Source: Verrucomicrobiota bacterium (lineage in GTDB: Bacteria; Verrucomicrobiota; Verrucomicrobiia; Chthoniobacterales; SZAS-18). Taken from it: a stretch of DNA of 64,000 bases. The stretch lies in assembly GCA_018240025.1 (NCBI GenBank), contig JAFEGM010000006.1, positions 1-64,000 on the forward strand, given 5' to 3'. The position numbers and the translations under genes are program-made. Numbering within the stretch: the stretch's first letter is position 1; the number at the start of each line of letters is the position of its first letter. The notes below the pieces were generated by a model. It saw only the letters and a program-made list of their open reading frames with translations, did not search any database and was not told the origin of the DNA. This document shows, piece after piece, positions 33,744 to 42,521 of the stretch.

Positions 33744-35387
33744 GTGCCGGACTGCTACTACCTCGGCCCTGACGACGAAACCATCGGCCCGCACAGCACG
33801 GCCGAGGTCGCGCGACTGTTTCACGCCGGCAAGATCGAGTCGGACTCGATGGTCTGGATCGAGGGGACCGTCGACTGGGTGCCGATCCAGGACTGGGCGA
33901 TGCGCGTCTCGCCGCGCGGCACCGCACGGGTGCCGCTGGCGCTCGCGCCGGCCGTCGCGCCCGAGCCGACCCCGGTCGAGCTCCCACGCGCGGTGGAGGC
34001 GGAGAGCGCGGTGCCCCCCGATCTGTCGGGCCTGCGCCTCGTGGCCCCGCCAAAGGCCGTGGAGGCGCCGAGCCTCGCGCCCGCGGCGTCGGGACTGCCG
34101 TCGGCCACCGTCGCGCCCGTGCCGCCTCCGGCCGCGCGCAAGCTGGAGCCCGACGACGTTTTGCCCGCGAATGCGAGCATTCCCCGCTCCAGCCTGCCGA
34201 CGCCGTACCGACTCGCGCTCGTGGTCTGCGCGATCCTCAGCCTGCTGGTGCCGATGATCCACCTCTCGGTCGCGGGCTCGGTCGGCTGGTGGGGCGTGCA
34301 GCGCATTCGCTCGTATGCGCCGCTGTCGAAATCGAGCGTCGGCAACGTTCGGGTGGTCCGTTTCTCGGTCCTCTACGCGCTCTGGGTGATCGGCCCCGGA
34401 CTGGCGGCTTGTGCGGTCAGCGTCTTCATGGGCTCGGTGCTCTTCTCCCGCCGCTCCGAGCGTGAGGAACCCATCGTGCTCGGACAGGCGGCGCAGCCCC
34501 GGCTCTTCGAAGTCATCCGTCGGATCTGCGCCGCAGTCGGCGCGCCCATGCCCGAAAGGGTGGAGCTCGACTGCGAGCCGAATGCCTCCGCCTCGCTGGC
34601 CGAAGGCTTGCGCGGGCTGCAGTCGGGGCAACTGCGCCTGCGCATCGGCCTGCCACTCGTCTCCGCCCTGAGCGTGCGCGAGTTCTGCGGCGTGCTGGCG
34701 CACGAGTTTGGACATTTCGCGCAGCGCCACGGCATGCGGCTTTCGGTGGTGGTGCGCCGCCTGAACGTGCGCCTGGCCGAGATGGCCTGGTCGCGCACCG
34801 AGTGGGACGACCGACTCTCCGGCGCCCTCGGCAGCGGCGTCGGTCTGGTCATGGCGGCCGCCGCTCTGATCAAGATCGGGCTGGGTCTGGCGCGACTGCT
34901 CCTCAAGGGCCTCGTGATGGTCAATCACATCGCGGTCTGCACTCTTCTGCGGCAGATGGAGTTCGATGCCGACCGCGCCGAGGCGCACCTGGCCGGCAGC
35001 GCGGCGTTCGCCAGCGCGGCCAAACGCATCACCGTGATCAACCAGATCTTCGGACGCTACCACCTGCGCGCGGGGTTCGATCAGTCGCGGCCCTACGACC
35101 TGCCCAGCTATCTGATGGACGAATACGGACGCCTGCGGCCGGGCGAGGAGGACGAACTCTACGCCGCCGCTGAGGCCGATTATTCGAAGCTCTTCGCCAC
35201 CCATCCCACCAATGCCGCCCGCGTCGCGGCCGCCCAGGCCATCAATTCTCCGGGACTCGTCCTGAGCGACGCCCCTGCTCAGGAATTGTTCGAACACTAC
35301 GACGATCTCGCCCGCACGGTGACGGTGGCGCATTTCCAAGCCTACGAGGTCGGCTGGGCCCTGGAGCGGCGGGCGCTGGCATCTTGA
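33744..35387 (+). CDS. M48 metalloprotease with N-terminal GYF_2 domain
   Basis: A 547-residue protein. Residues 3-52 match a GYF_2-type domain (YYLGPDDETIGPHSTAEVARLF, DSMVWIEGTVDWVPIQDW), thought to bind protein partners. A Pro/Ala-rich linker follows (65-150), then two membrane helices (about 157-178 and 206-234). The M48 zinc protease domain has HEFGH at 320-324, with a later FDADRAEAH segment giving the third ligand. M48 proteins such as HtpX process membrane proteins. The fusion to a GYF_2 domain is less common in well-studied species. Translation starts at GTG 33744. Confidence 0.88.
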   Translation: MPDCYYLGPDDETIGPHSTAEVARLFHAGKIESDSMVWIEGTVDWVPIQDWAMRVSPRGTARVPLALAPAVAPEPTPVELPRAVEAESAVPPDLSGLRLVAPPKAVEAPSLAPAASGLPSATVAPVPPPAARKLEPDDVLPANASIPRSSLPTPYRLALVVCAILSLLVPMIHLSVAGSVGWWGVQRIRSYAPLSKSSVGNVRVVRFSVLYALWVIGPGLAACAVSVFMGSVLFSRRSEREEPIVLGQAAQPRLFEVIRRICAAVGAPMPERVELDCEPNASASLAEGLRGLQSGQLRLRIGLPLVSALSVREFCGVLAHEFGHFAQRHGMRLSVVVRRLNVRLAEMAWSRTEWDDRLSGALGSGVGLVMAAAALIKIGLGLARLLLKGLVMVNHIAVCTLLRQMEFDADRAEAHLAGSAAFASAAKRITVINQIFGRYHLRAGFDQSRPYDLPSYLMDEYGRLRPGEEDELYAAAEADYSKLFATHPTNAARVAAAQAINSPGLVLSDAPAQELFEHYDDLARTVTVAHFQAYEVGWALERRALAS

Positions 35388-35553
35388 GTTGGTCCGCGTG
35401 GCCTTGGTAGGGATGCGCTCGGGCGCGTCCGCGAATCGCCGACCACGTCCGCCCGCTCAAGATCCCACGATCGGACGAGCGAATCCTGCGACAGCGAAAT
35501 CGCGATTAACTGGTCCCTTGGGGAGCGGATTCCAGCTGCGCACATTCCTGCCG

Positions 35554-37251
35554 ATGAGATTCGTTTTCGCCCCGAAGCTGCTGCAAACGCTGCGCGAGGG
35601 GTACGACCGCACCGTCCTTCTCGGCGATCTCTCGGCCGGCCTCATCGTCGGCCTGCTCGCGGTCCCGCTGGCCATCGGCTTCGGCATCGCGTCCATCCCC
35701 ATCACCCCGCCGGCCGGGCTGCCCAATCCTGCGTCCATGGGCCTCTACACGGCCATCGTGGGCGGCTTTCTGGTCAGCCTGCTGGGCGGCAGTCGGGTGC
35801 AGATCGGCGGACCGACCGGCGCGTTCGTGCCGATCGTCGCGGTCATCGCGGAACGGCATGGGCTGGCCGGACTTTGGCTGGCCACGTTTCTGGCCGGGCT
35901 CATGCTCGTGCTGCTGGGCGCTTTCCGGGCGGGCGGCTTCTCGCGCTTCATTCCGTTGCCCGTGGTCATTGGCTTCACCTCAGGCATCGCGGTGATCATC
36001 GCGCTGCAGCAGGTGAAGGATCTGGCCGGCCTCCGGTTGACCGGTCCGTTGCCCGCCGAGGGCTGGGAAAAAATGCAAGCGCTGGCCGGGCAATTGGGCG
36101 GGTTCGATCCCACCACGTTGCTCGTCTCCGGCGTCGCATTGCTGGCCATCTTTCTCCTGCCCGACCGCTGGCGGCCGCGCATTCTCGTGCTCATTCTCGG
36201 CGCGCTGGCGGTCAATGCGCTCGGTTTGACCGCGCGGCCGGGGCATCCGGGCCTGGCGACCATCGGCTCGGCCTTCGGTCAACCCGTGGGCGACCACTTC
36301 GGCGCGGCCATTCCCACCGGCTGGCCGACGCTGGTGCCGCTCGAGTTCAGCTGGGATCTGCTCAAGCGCGTCTTCCCCTCGGCCCTCGTGATCACGTTTC
36401 TGGCCGCGCTGGAATCGGTCCTCTCGGCCCTCGCGACCGACAAGATGATCCACGACCACCACGACGCCGACACCGAACTCATCGCCCAGGGCGTCGCCAA
36501 CCTGGCCATGCCGTGGCTGGGCGGACTGCCCGTGACTGGGGCCATCGCCCGGAGTTCGGCGAATGTGCAAAGCGGCGCCCGCACCCCGGTGGCCGGCATG
36601 GTGCACGCCGTCTTTCTCGCCGCGGTCCTGCTGCTGGCCGCGCGCTGGATCGAGCGCATCCCGCTCTGCATCCTGGCCGTCATTCTTTTCCACGTGGCCG
36701 TGCGCATGTTCGAAAGCCGCGGCTTCGCGGAGGTGCGGCGCGTCTCGAAGGGCGAGCTCCTCGTCGCGCTGGTCACGTTCATCCTGACCGCCTTGGTCGA
36801 CCTCAATTGGGGCGTCGGCTTCGGCCTCGCCGTGGCCGCCGGCTCCAGCATCCTGCGTCTGCGCGAGATCACCGTCCTGCGCGAGGTGCGGCACGAGGAG
36901 GATTTCGAGCGCGGCCTGCTCGTCTTCCGGATCGATGGCGTGCTGTTCTACGCCGTGGCCGACGAGCTGACCGATCGCGTCGACCGCCTGCTGCTGGCCC
37001 ATCCGGAAGCCCGCGGCCTGATCCTCCGCCTCGGCCGCATGATGAGCCTCGACTTCCAGGGCATGAAGGCCCTGCAGGCCGTGCACGAGCGCTGCCGCGA
37101 GGCCGGCGTGCAGCTCGTGCTTTGCGAAGTCCAGCCCCATCCCGCCCGCATCATGAGCCGCGACGGCTTCTTCGAGGAAGTCGGCCTCGAGAACGTCTGC
37201 GGGGACTTCGGCGAAGCCTCGCTGAGGCTCGGCATAGGCAATAGGCAATAA
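35554..37251 (+). CDS. SulP family anion transporter with STAS domain
   Basis: A 565-residue membrane protein with the SulP core (about residues 10-420, signature GGSRVQIGGPTGAFVPIVA and an internal repeat TELIAQGVANLAMPWLGGLP). A C-terminal STAS domain follows (about 440-550, DGVLFYAVADELTDRVDR). SulP proteins move sulfate, bicarbonate, dicarboxylates or other anions, often with protons or sodium; the substrate cannot be read here. The ATG at 35554 gives the usual N terminus. The last codons (EASLRLGIGNRQ) lie within the left arm of the inverted repeat element at 37216-37345, which supplies the stop codon. Confidence 0.88.
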   Translation: MRFVFAPKLLQTLREGYDRTVLLGDLSAGLIVGLLAVPLAIGFGIASIPITPPAGLPNPASMGLYTAIVGGFLVSLLGGSRVQIGGPTGAFVPIVAVIAERHGLAGLWLATFLAGLMLVLLGAFRAGGFSRFIPLPVVIGFTSGIAVIIALQQVKDLAGLRLTGPLPAEGWEKMQALAGQLGGFDPTTLLVSGVALLAIFLLPDRWRPRILVLILGALAVNALGLTARPGHPGLATIGSAFGQPVGDHFGAAIPTGWPTLVPLEFSWDLLKRVFPSALVITFLAALESVLSALATDKMIHDHHDADTELIAQGVANLAMPWLGGLPVTGAIARSSANVQSGARTPVAGMVHAVFLAAVLLLAARWIERIPLCILAVILFHVAVRMFESRGFAEVRRVSKGELLVALVTFILTALVDLNWGVGFGLAVAAGSSILRLREITVLREVRHEEDFERGLLVFRIDGVLFYAVADELTDRVDRLLLAHPEARGLILRLGRMMSLDFQGMKALQAVHERCREAGVQLVLCEVQPHPARIMSRDGFFEEVGLENVCGDFGEASLRLGIGNRQ

Positions 37252-37345
37252 ACCATAGGCAATAGGACACCGATGGCGGACCTATTGCCTATTGCCTATT
37301 GCCTATTGCCTATCTCCTATCGCCTATGCCGAGCCTCAGCGAGGC
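37216..37345. repeat. Inverted-arm palindromic element, copy 1
   Basis: The left arm (hairpin GCCTCGCTGAGGC at 37216-37228, then GGCATAGGCAATAGG) and the right arm (CTATCGCCTATGCC, then GCCTCAGCGAGGC at 37333-37345) are inverted copies. In between is a tandem of 7-bp TTGCCTA units (37281-37314). It lies between convergent genes. The SulP stop codon is inside the left arm, and the cyclase stop lies nine bases beyond the right arm. The paired arms would form a long hairpin in either transcript. Confidence 0.85.
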
Positions 37346-37354
37346 CGAGCGAGG

Positions 37355-38626
37355 CTAGAGAGAGTTGAGGAGGCGGGCGGTCTCGAAGTCGGCGGCGGAA
37401 TTGCTCAGCTGCAGGTTGCGGATGCGCTGGATATAGAATTCCACCGGCCCGTCCGGACCCGGGCTGAGGGCACGGACTTGGTGGAACTTTTCCAACGCTT
37501 CCGTCAGGCGTTTCTCGCGGTAGTAGATGACGCCTGTCCAGTAGAGGTCGCGGCGTTCGCGTTCCTCGACGCCGATCTCCTCGGGTCGGCCGAGCAACTC
37601 GTAGACTTCCAGCCAGTTTTCGTCCTGCCGACGCCGCAGCAGTTCCATCGGCCGCACCTCGACCCGGCCCTCGGCCATTTCGTAGGTGTAGGCGCCGGCC
37701 AGAATGGAGGAACCGTAGATGAGGTTGGCGGCGCACAGGCGGCGGGCGAATTCGACCTCCTCGCCGGCCACGCCGAAGCCCGAGAGACGGTCGCCGCCGA
37801 AGCCGCCGGTGATCATCAGGCCGGAGTTCACGCCGATCCGCCAGTCGGCCATCTGGCCATGCTGCGACTGCATGCGCTGGTTGAAAGCGTCGAGCCGGCG
37901 CGAGAGGTCGAGCGCGGCGGTGCAGGCCAGGGCCGCGTGCTCGGGCGTGGGCAGCGGAGTGCCGAAGATCACGCGCACGCCCTCGCCGTCGCATTCCGCC
38001 AGACAGCCGCCGGCTTCCACCAGCGATTCGCTGGCCAGGGCGAGGAACTCGTTGTTCAGCGCGATGTAGTCGGCCGGAGACAACTCGGCCATGAGCGCGG
38101 GGTGATTGAAAATTTCGCAGACCACGATGGTCAGCTCCTGCATCTGCCCCTGTGTCTCGAGTGGCGCTCGGCTCTCGACCAGCGCGGCCGCCGTGCGGGC
38201 GGAGATGCGTTGTCCGTAGAGTTCCTCCACCTGCCGCTGCCGCTGACCGTCCTGGCTCCGCGCGTGCAGGAAGGCCGCGCCAAAGCTGAGCGCCACCGCC
38301 AGTCCAGGGACGAACGGCGAGAGATAAAAGCCGAAGAGTCCGAGCAGCGCCGAGCCGGTGAAGGCCTGGACCAGCGCCACTCCCGCGATGACGAACTTCA
38401 GGGACGGGCGGTTGATGTCGATCGTCGTCCAGGCAATGCCAAAGGCCGCCGCCAGGAGCAGCAGCCAGTCGAGGAAGCCATGCCGCGTCTCGATCCCCGC
38501 CTCCAGCCCGTATGCCGCCGCCAGCGCCTGATCGGCGCCATCGAACGCCCCGAACTGCCGGAGCAGCCCAAGCAGGAGCGTGACCGCGCCACCGATGATC
38601 AGCGTGAAGCGGAGGGCTCTAAACAT
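37355..38626 (-). CDS. Membrane-bound class III cyclase-like protein, degenerate site
   Basis: This 423-residue protein has about four N-terminal membrane helices (within residues 5-122), a linker (EELYGQRISARTAAAL) and a class III adenylate/guanylate cyclase homology domain (about 160-350). A helical C-terminal tail has TPR-like spacing. In active cyclases the first metal ligand is Asp in a strand ending DIRGFT; here it is Glu171 in VVCEIFNHP. The second Asp213 (CDGEGVRVIFG) is kept. The later Asn/Asp and Arg positions are changed (GFGVAGEEVEFARRL). It may be a weak or inactive cyclase that acts as a sensor. Confidence 0.78.
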   Translation of the reverse strand: MFRALRFTLIIGGAVTLLLGLLRQFGAFDGADQALAAAYGLEAGIETRHGFLDWLLLLAAAFGIAWTTIDINRPSLKFVIAGVALVQAFTGSALLGLFGFYLSPFVPGLAVALSFGAAFLHARSQDGQRQRQVEELYGQRISARTAAALVESRAPLETQGQMQELTIVVCEIFNHPALMAELSPADYIALNNEFLALASESLVEAGGCLAECDGEGVRVIFGTPLPTPEHAALACTAALDLSRRLDAFNQRMQSQHGQMADWRIGVNSGLMITGGFGGDRLSGFGVAGEEVEFARRLCAANLIYGSSILAGAYTYEMAEGRVEVRPMELLRRRQDENWLEVYELLGRPEEIGVEERERRDLYWTGVIYYREKRLTEALEKFHQVRALSPGPDGPVEFYIQRIRNLQLSNSAADFETARLLNSL

Positions 38627-38725
38627 CAGGGGAAGACGTCATCCGGCGCGGCATACTCTGGGCGCATTCTCGAAATCCGAAACCCCAAGTTCACGCGAAA
38701 CGCCAGTTCCTCACCACCCATTACG

Positions 38726-38778
38726 CTCCTATCGCCTATCACCTATTGGCCATCGCCTATGCCGAGCCTCAGCGAGGC
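38726..38778. repeat. Palindromic element, single arm
   Basis: One arm of the same family as the element at 37216-37345, with CTCCTATCGCCTAT units leading into GCCGAGCCTCAGCGAGGC. The hairpin GCCTCAGCGAGGC is at 38766-38778. It lies one base from the stop codon (complement of CTA at 38780-38782) of the ADP-ribosylglycohydrolase gene. No left arm was found. Confidence 0.75.
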
Positions 38779-38779
38779 C

Positions 38780-39820
38780 CTACACCCGCACCGTGGCGCG
38801 CGAGCAGCGGGCCACGACCTTCTCGACCAGCATCTGAATGCGCGGGGCGGCCTTCAGCTTGACTGTCCAGGCGATGGGGATGGCCTCGAAGCCGTGCAGC
38901 GCGCCGAGCCAGGCGCCGATCATGCAGCCGCGGCCGGCGTTGTCGCCCCCGGCCCGGGCATTGCCCAGCAGGGCGTCGGGAAAGGAATGCGCCAGCTTGG
39001 CCGCGCACATGGTGGCGGCGGGAAAGCTCTGCGGCAGGGGGCAGCTCTGGCCGAGCTTCTGCACCGCCAGCACGGCCTGATCGGTGATCGAGCCCATCTT
39101 TTCGTCGAGCCCCTGGCGTAGCTCGAACTCGAGGGTCGAGCTCATGCCGGCCTCGATCTTGCGCCGGACTTCGTAGCCGTATTGCGGATCGAGCCCCTGG
39201 GACAGCATCCGCGCGCGCTCGAAAGAGCCGTGAAAGTCCTTCCCATTGAGGATGTCGCGCAGGACGATGGCGTTGGCCTTCACATAGGCCACGGCCTTGT
39301 CGTTGTTCTGGGTCACGCGGGTGAATTCCTCCACGATCTCCAGCAGCGACGGATCCTCCCGGTGCGCCACCACGATGGGCGCGAGCGCCGCCGAGGCGGA
39401 AAGCTGGTCGTCATCGGCCCCGCCCTGGGCGTGATAAGGCTCCTCGGGATTCTCCGCTTCGAAGACGGCGAAATTCTCCAGCGTGGCCGTCGTCGCCTTG
39501 TCGAGATAGCCCGTGTACTCGGGCGAGCCGAAATGCTCGAGATAGCGCAGCCAGTAGTCGGGCCGGTCGAACTTGCCGTGCTGGGCCACCATCTCGAGCG
39601 CGACCATGGAATGATCGCCGTAGTGGGTGAATTCGCCCGGCTGCTTGGGAAAATGGTAGTGCCCCTCGTAGGGCGACTCGAAACCTTTCAACCCCCCGGG
39701 GAAGCGCTGGTCCATTTCGCCGAGGTTGTAGATCCAGTGCGAGCCCAGGCAGATCGCATCGCCAATCAGCTGCCCCCAGAGGCAGCCCCGGATGCGGTCG
39801 GAGAGGGTCGGGGCGGGCAT
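38780..39820 (-). CDS. ADP-ribosylglycohydrolase family protein
   Basis: A 346-residue all-helical protein of the DraG/ARH family, which removes ADP-ribose from proteins or splits related glycosides using a dinuclear metal site. The start DRIRGCLWGQLIGDAIC and the segment THYGDHSMVALEM correspond to the first metal motif, usually GDDT-like, here with His and Ser. The end has GGDNAGRGCMIGAWLGAL, corresponding to the usual second metal motif GGDTDTxxA, with two replaced residues. The family is certain but catalysis is doubtful. Nothing nearby suggests a nitrogenase target. The last codon abuts a palindromic repeat arm. Confidence 0.83.
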   Translation of the reverse strand: MPAPTLSDRIRGCLWGQLIGDAICLGSHWIYNLGEMDQRFPGGLKGFESPYEGHYHFPKQPGEFTHYGDHSMVALEMVAQHGKFDRPDYWLRYLEHFGSPEYTGYLDKATTATLENFAVFEAENPEEPYHAQGGADDDQLSASAALAPIVVAHREDPSLLEIVEEFTRVTQNNDKAVAYVKANAIVLRDILNGKDFHGSFERARMLSQGLDPQYGYEVRRKIEAGMSSTLEFELRQGLDEKMGSITDQAVLAVQKLGQSCPLPQSFPAATMCAAKLAHSFPDALLGNARAGGDNAGRGCMIGAWLGALHGFEAIPIAWTVKLKAAPRIQMLVEKVVARCSRATVRV

Positions 39821-40000
39821 GGAGAGCGGAGCGGCGGGCGGTGACGGGAAGGACTACGCGAAAACCGGGCGTTCGGCGCGCAAGAAATTGCGGGAGCGCA
39901 ACGAAATCCGCGAGTGGGTCACCGGGCGCATCGTGCCGCGAATTTCCGAGATTGCCCGGAAATTCTTCCGGATTCGGCGGAGGAGTTTTGCGGGTTCCGC

Positions 40001-40028
40001 TTGCGCTCGGCGCATTCCCTCTTATATC
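40001..40028 (+). promoter_or_regulatory. Candidate promoter of the rplS operon
   Basis: A -35-like TTGCGC (40001-40006) and a -10-like TATATC (40023-40028) are separated by 16 bases. The -10 lies about 30 bases before the rplS start codon, so the leader would be short. It is the best promoter-like pair in the 237-bp gap divergent from the glycohydrolase gene. Confidence 0.45.
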
Positions 40029-40057
40029 TCCGCCCCCGCTTCCCCGCGGCTTTACCC

Positions 40058-40480
40058 ATGAATCTTCTCGACAAGGTCAGCAACGAACAGCTCAAGAAGG
40101 ACGTCTCTTCCTTCCGCGTGGGCGATACGGTCAAGGTCCACACGCGCGTCGTCGAAGGCGACAAGGAGCGCATCCAGATTTTCCAGGGCGTGGTCATCGC
40201 CCGCAAGGGCTCCTCGGTGAATGCGAACTTCACCGTCCGCCGCATCTCCTACGGCGAGGGTGTCGAGCGCGTCTTCCCGCTGCATTCGCCGAAGGTGGCG
40301 AAGATCGAGGTCGAGCGCGAAGGCGCTCCTCGCCGCGCCAAGCTCTACTACCTGCGCGGCCGCACGGGCAAGGACGCCCTCTTCGTCAAGGAGCGCAAGA
40401 CCACCAGCGCCAAGAAGGGCGCCGCTGCTGGCGCCGAGGCGAAGGCCCCGGCGAAGAAGGCCAAGAAGGCCGCCAAGTAA
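40058..40480 (+). CDS. rplS: 50S ribosomal protein L19
   Basis: This 140-residue protein is L19, which sits at the 30S-50S interface of the ribosome. The N terminus and core match ([66 protein letters not shown]). It has a Lys/Ala-rich C-terminal extension of about 25 residues ([19 protein letters not shown]), longer than in E. coli L19. The ATG at 40058 was chosen over long upstream readings because it matches the family start. It leads the rplS-rnhB-yraN operon. Confidence 0.97.
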   Translation: MNLLDKVSNEQLKKDVSSFRVGDTVKVHTRVVEGDKERIQIFQGVVIARKGSSVNANFTVRRISYGEGVERVFPLHSPKVAKIEVEREGAPRRAKLYYLRGRTGKDALFVKERKTTSAKKGAAAGAEAKAPAKKAKKAAK

Positions 40481-40496
40481 TCCTGTTCGGCCAGCC

Positions 40497-41171
40497 ATGG
40501 CCGCTCCCACCTCGGGCCGCCGCGGAGCTTTCGGTTCCGCCCGGCCCGATTTCTTTTTCGAGGATCAGCGCCTGGCTGCGGGCGATCGGTTCGTCGCGGG
40601 GATCGACGAAGCCGGCCGCGGACCCCTCGCGGGCCCGGTCACGGCCGCCGTGGTCATTCTCCCTCGCGGAGTCGACTTCCTCGGCGAACTGCACGACTCC
40701 AAGCAGCTGACCGAGGCGACGCGGGAGTCGCTCTACGGACGACTCACCACCCACCCGGAAGTGCGCTGGGCCTGCGCGGTGGTCGAGGCGGTGGAGATCG
40801 ACCTGCTCAACATCCTGCGGGCCTCCCACGAGGCGATGCGGCGGGCGCTGGCTGTCTTGTGCGCCCAGGGGGCCGCGCCTTGCCACGTGCTGATCGACGG
40901 TCTGGCGGTGCGTCCCTTTCCCTGCCCGCAGACCCCGCTGGTCAAGGGTGACGCCCGCAGTCTGAGCATCGCGGCCGCCAGCGTCATCGCCAAGGTCACG
41001 CGCGACCGACTCATGGTGGAGCACGACCGTGCCTGGCCGCAGTACGAGTTCGCCCGCCACAAGGGTTACCCCACGCCGCTGCACCTGGCCAAGCTGGCCG
41101 AGCATGGCCCGTGTCCGATCCACCGCCGGAGTTACGAGCCGGTGGCCCAGCAGCAGTTCCGTTTCGAGTGA
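40497..41171 (+). CDS. rnhB: Ribonuclease HII
   Basis: RNase HII cuts RNA in RNA-DNA hybrids and removes single ribonucleotides from DNA. In 224 residues the active-site residues are Asp37 and Glu38 in AGIDEAGRGPLAGP, Asp134 in LIDGLAVRP, and Asp170 in AKVTRDRLM. The C-terminal GYPTPLHLAKLAEHGPCPIHRRS is also typical. The gene starts 16 bases after rplS, as in many bacteria, and its ATG follows the family. Confidence 0.97.
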   Translation: MAAPTSGRRGAFGSARPDFFFEDQRLAAGDRFVAGIDEAGRGPLAGPVTAAVVILPRGVDFLGELHDSKQLTEATRESLYGRLTTHPEVRWACAVVEAVEIDLLNILRASHEAMRRALAVLCAQGAAPCHVLIDGLAVRPFPCPQTPLVKGDARSLSIAAASVIAKVTRDRLMVEHDRAWPQYEFARHKGYPTPLHLAKLAEHGPCPIHRRSYEPVAQQQFRFE

Positions 41172-41230
41172 ATCGAGCGCCGAAGCAGAAACGCGCTGAC
41201 ATCTGCGTTTTAAAAGCATAGAAATGTGAA

Positions 41231-41689
41231 ATGGCATTCTATGCGCCTCTGGTCTCCGCCGTGCGGGCCTGGTTCGGCCTTCCGCTACGGAGCCTCACGG
41301 ATCTCGACCCGCGCCACGCGCTCGGCCGGCGCGGGGAGGAGCTGGCCGCGCGGCATCTGCGCAAGCTCGGCCGCAAGGTGCTCTACCGAAATTTCCGCGC
41401 CCGCGGCGGCGGGGAGGTCGACCTCGTCTGCCGGCACGGCCGTGTGCTGGTCTTCGTCGAGGTCAAAACGCGTTCCCGCCGCGGCGACTGGGGCCGCCCC
41501 TCGGACGCGGTGACCAAGGAGAAGGAGCGCCTCATCGCCCGCGGTGCCTTGGCCTGGCTGAAGCTGCTCGGCCGCCCCGACGTCGTCTTCCGCTTCGACA
41601 TCGTGGAGGTGTACCTCATTCCCGGCGAGGAGCCCGAGGTGCGGGTGCTGGAGGCGGCGTTTACGCTGCCGGAGGGATGGCGGTATTAG
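41231..41689 (+). CDS. yraN: UPF0102 (YraN-like) nuclease-fold protein
   Basis: A 152-residue protein with the restriction-endonuclease-like core. The signature GRRGEELAARHLRK is followed by Asp64 in GGGEVDLVCRHG and the Glu77/Lys79 pair in FVEVKTRSRRGDWG. The gene order rplS-rnhB-yraN is conserved in many genomes, and the protein is predicted to act on DNA ends, but its activity is not proven in general. It is 59 bases after rnhB and is the last gene of the operon. Confidence 0.92.
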   Translation: MAFYAPLVSAVRAWFGLPLRSLTDLDPRHALGRRGEELAARHLRKLGRKVLYRNFRARGGGEVDLVCRHGRVLVFVEVKTRSRRGDWGRPSDAVTKEKERLIARGALAWLKLLGRPDVVFRFDIVEVYLIPGEEPEVRVLEAAFTLPEGWRY

Positions 41690-42002
41690 AGGAAGATCGA
41701 AGTTCTAAGTTCGAAACCCGAAGGAAGTTCGAAGATCGAAACTCGAAGAACCCGTTCCACCTTGGGCGTGATCTCGGGAGCGCGCGCCTGCGAGCTTACA
41801 TTCTTTGAGCTGAATCTCGCTCCGGAAAATGGTCGAGGCTCGCAAGCGGGTTCGAGCAGGGCCTTCGAGCTTCGAGCTTCGACCTTCGAACTTCCTTCGA
41901 GTTTCGAGTTTCGAGTTTCGAACTTCCAGGGCGCGCTCTTCTTCCCGGCTTTTTCCGCCCGGCCGGAATGTCCCCCGCGTTTTCGCGTCGACCCGCTCGA
42001 AC
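41690..42002. other. Intergenic region with an inverted repeat pair
   Basis: These 313 bases between yraN and the secreted protein gene contain two copies of the CTTCGA/TTCGAA repeat family in opposite orientations (41696-41757 and 41856-41932), with about 98 bases between them. The promoter of the next gene should be here or in the middle segment; no clear boxes were found. Confidence 0.7.
41696..41932. repeat. CTTCGA/TTCGAA repeat family, inverted pair
   Basis: The left copy (41696-41757) is nearly the reverse complement of the right copy (41856-41932). They share blocks such as TTCGAACTTCCTTCG and CTTCGA tandems, also seen at 1958-2010. Together they would form a long imperfect hairpin around a central spacer. 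Confidence 0.75.
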
Positions 42003-42449
42003 ATGAAAACTCGCCTGTCCCTTCCGACTTCGTTCTTCACTCTCGCGCTCGTTCTGGCCGGCCTGTTCCTCCCGCGTGCGGCCGAGGCTTCCATCCAGGG
42101 CGCGCGCGAGCGGGCCATCCGCATCGTCCGGGTCATGAACTCCAACGGCGTGAGCTTCCGCGACGCGGCGGTTGGCATCCTGCCGCCGGGCGGCGAGAAG
42201 CTGGTCTCGGTCAATCTCGCGGCCGGCCGCAGCTACTTCATCGTGGCCAGCGGCTGCGAGGACGCCTTCGACGTCGACGTCATGGTCTACGACCAGAATA
42301 ACAATCTCGTGGCCCGCGACAACGACGCCAGCACGGTGGCCGTGGCCAAGGTGACGCCGCGCTGGACGGGGAAATTCTACATCAAGGTCCGCATGCACCG
42401 CTCCACCTACAACGGCGCGCATTACGTGCTGCTCTACGGCTCGAAGTAG
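42003..42449 (+). CDS. Small secreted protein, PPC-like fold
   Basis: A 148-residue protein with a signal peptide (MKTRLSLPTSFFTLALVLAG, cleaved near AEA/SIQ at about residue 29). The mature part fits a bacterial pre-peptidase C-terminal type beta-sandwich. Its segments are GGEKLVSVNLAAGRSYFIVA, DAFDVDVMVYDQNNNLVARD and AKVTPRWTGKFYIKVRM. Such domains are usually found in secreted enzymes and adhesins; here it stands alone. Role unknown. The ATG was chosen for the signal peptide. The next secreted protein gene starts 73 bases later on the same strand. Confidence 0.7.
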   Translation: MKTRLSLPTSFFTLALVLAGLFLPRAAEASIQGARERAIRIVRVMNSNGVSFRDAAVGILPPGGEKLVSVNLAAGRSYFIVASGCEDAFDVDVMVYDQNNNLVARDNDASTVAVAKVTPRWTGKFYIKVRMHRSTYNGAHYVLLYGSK

Positions 42450-42521
42450 CCGTCCGCTGCAGCCGCCGGACTACGTGACGCCGCTCCGGCGGGGGCACAT
42501 TTCCTGCATCCAGCGGAGCAA

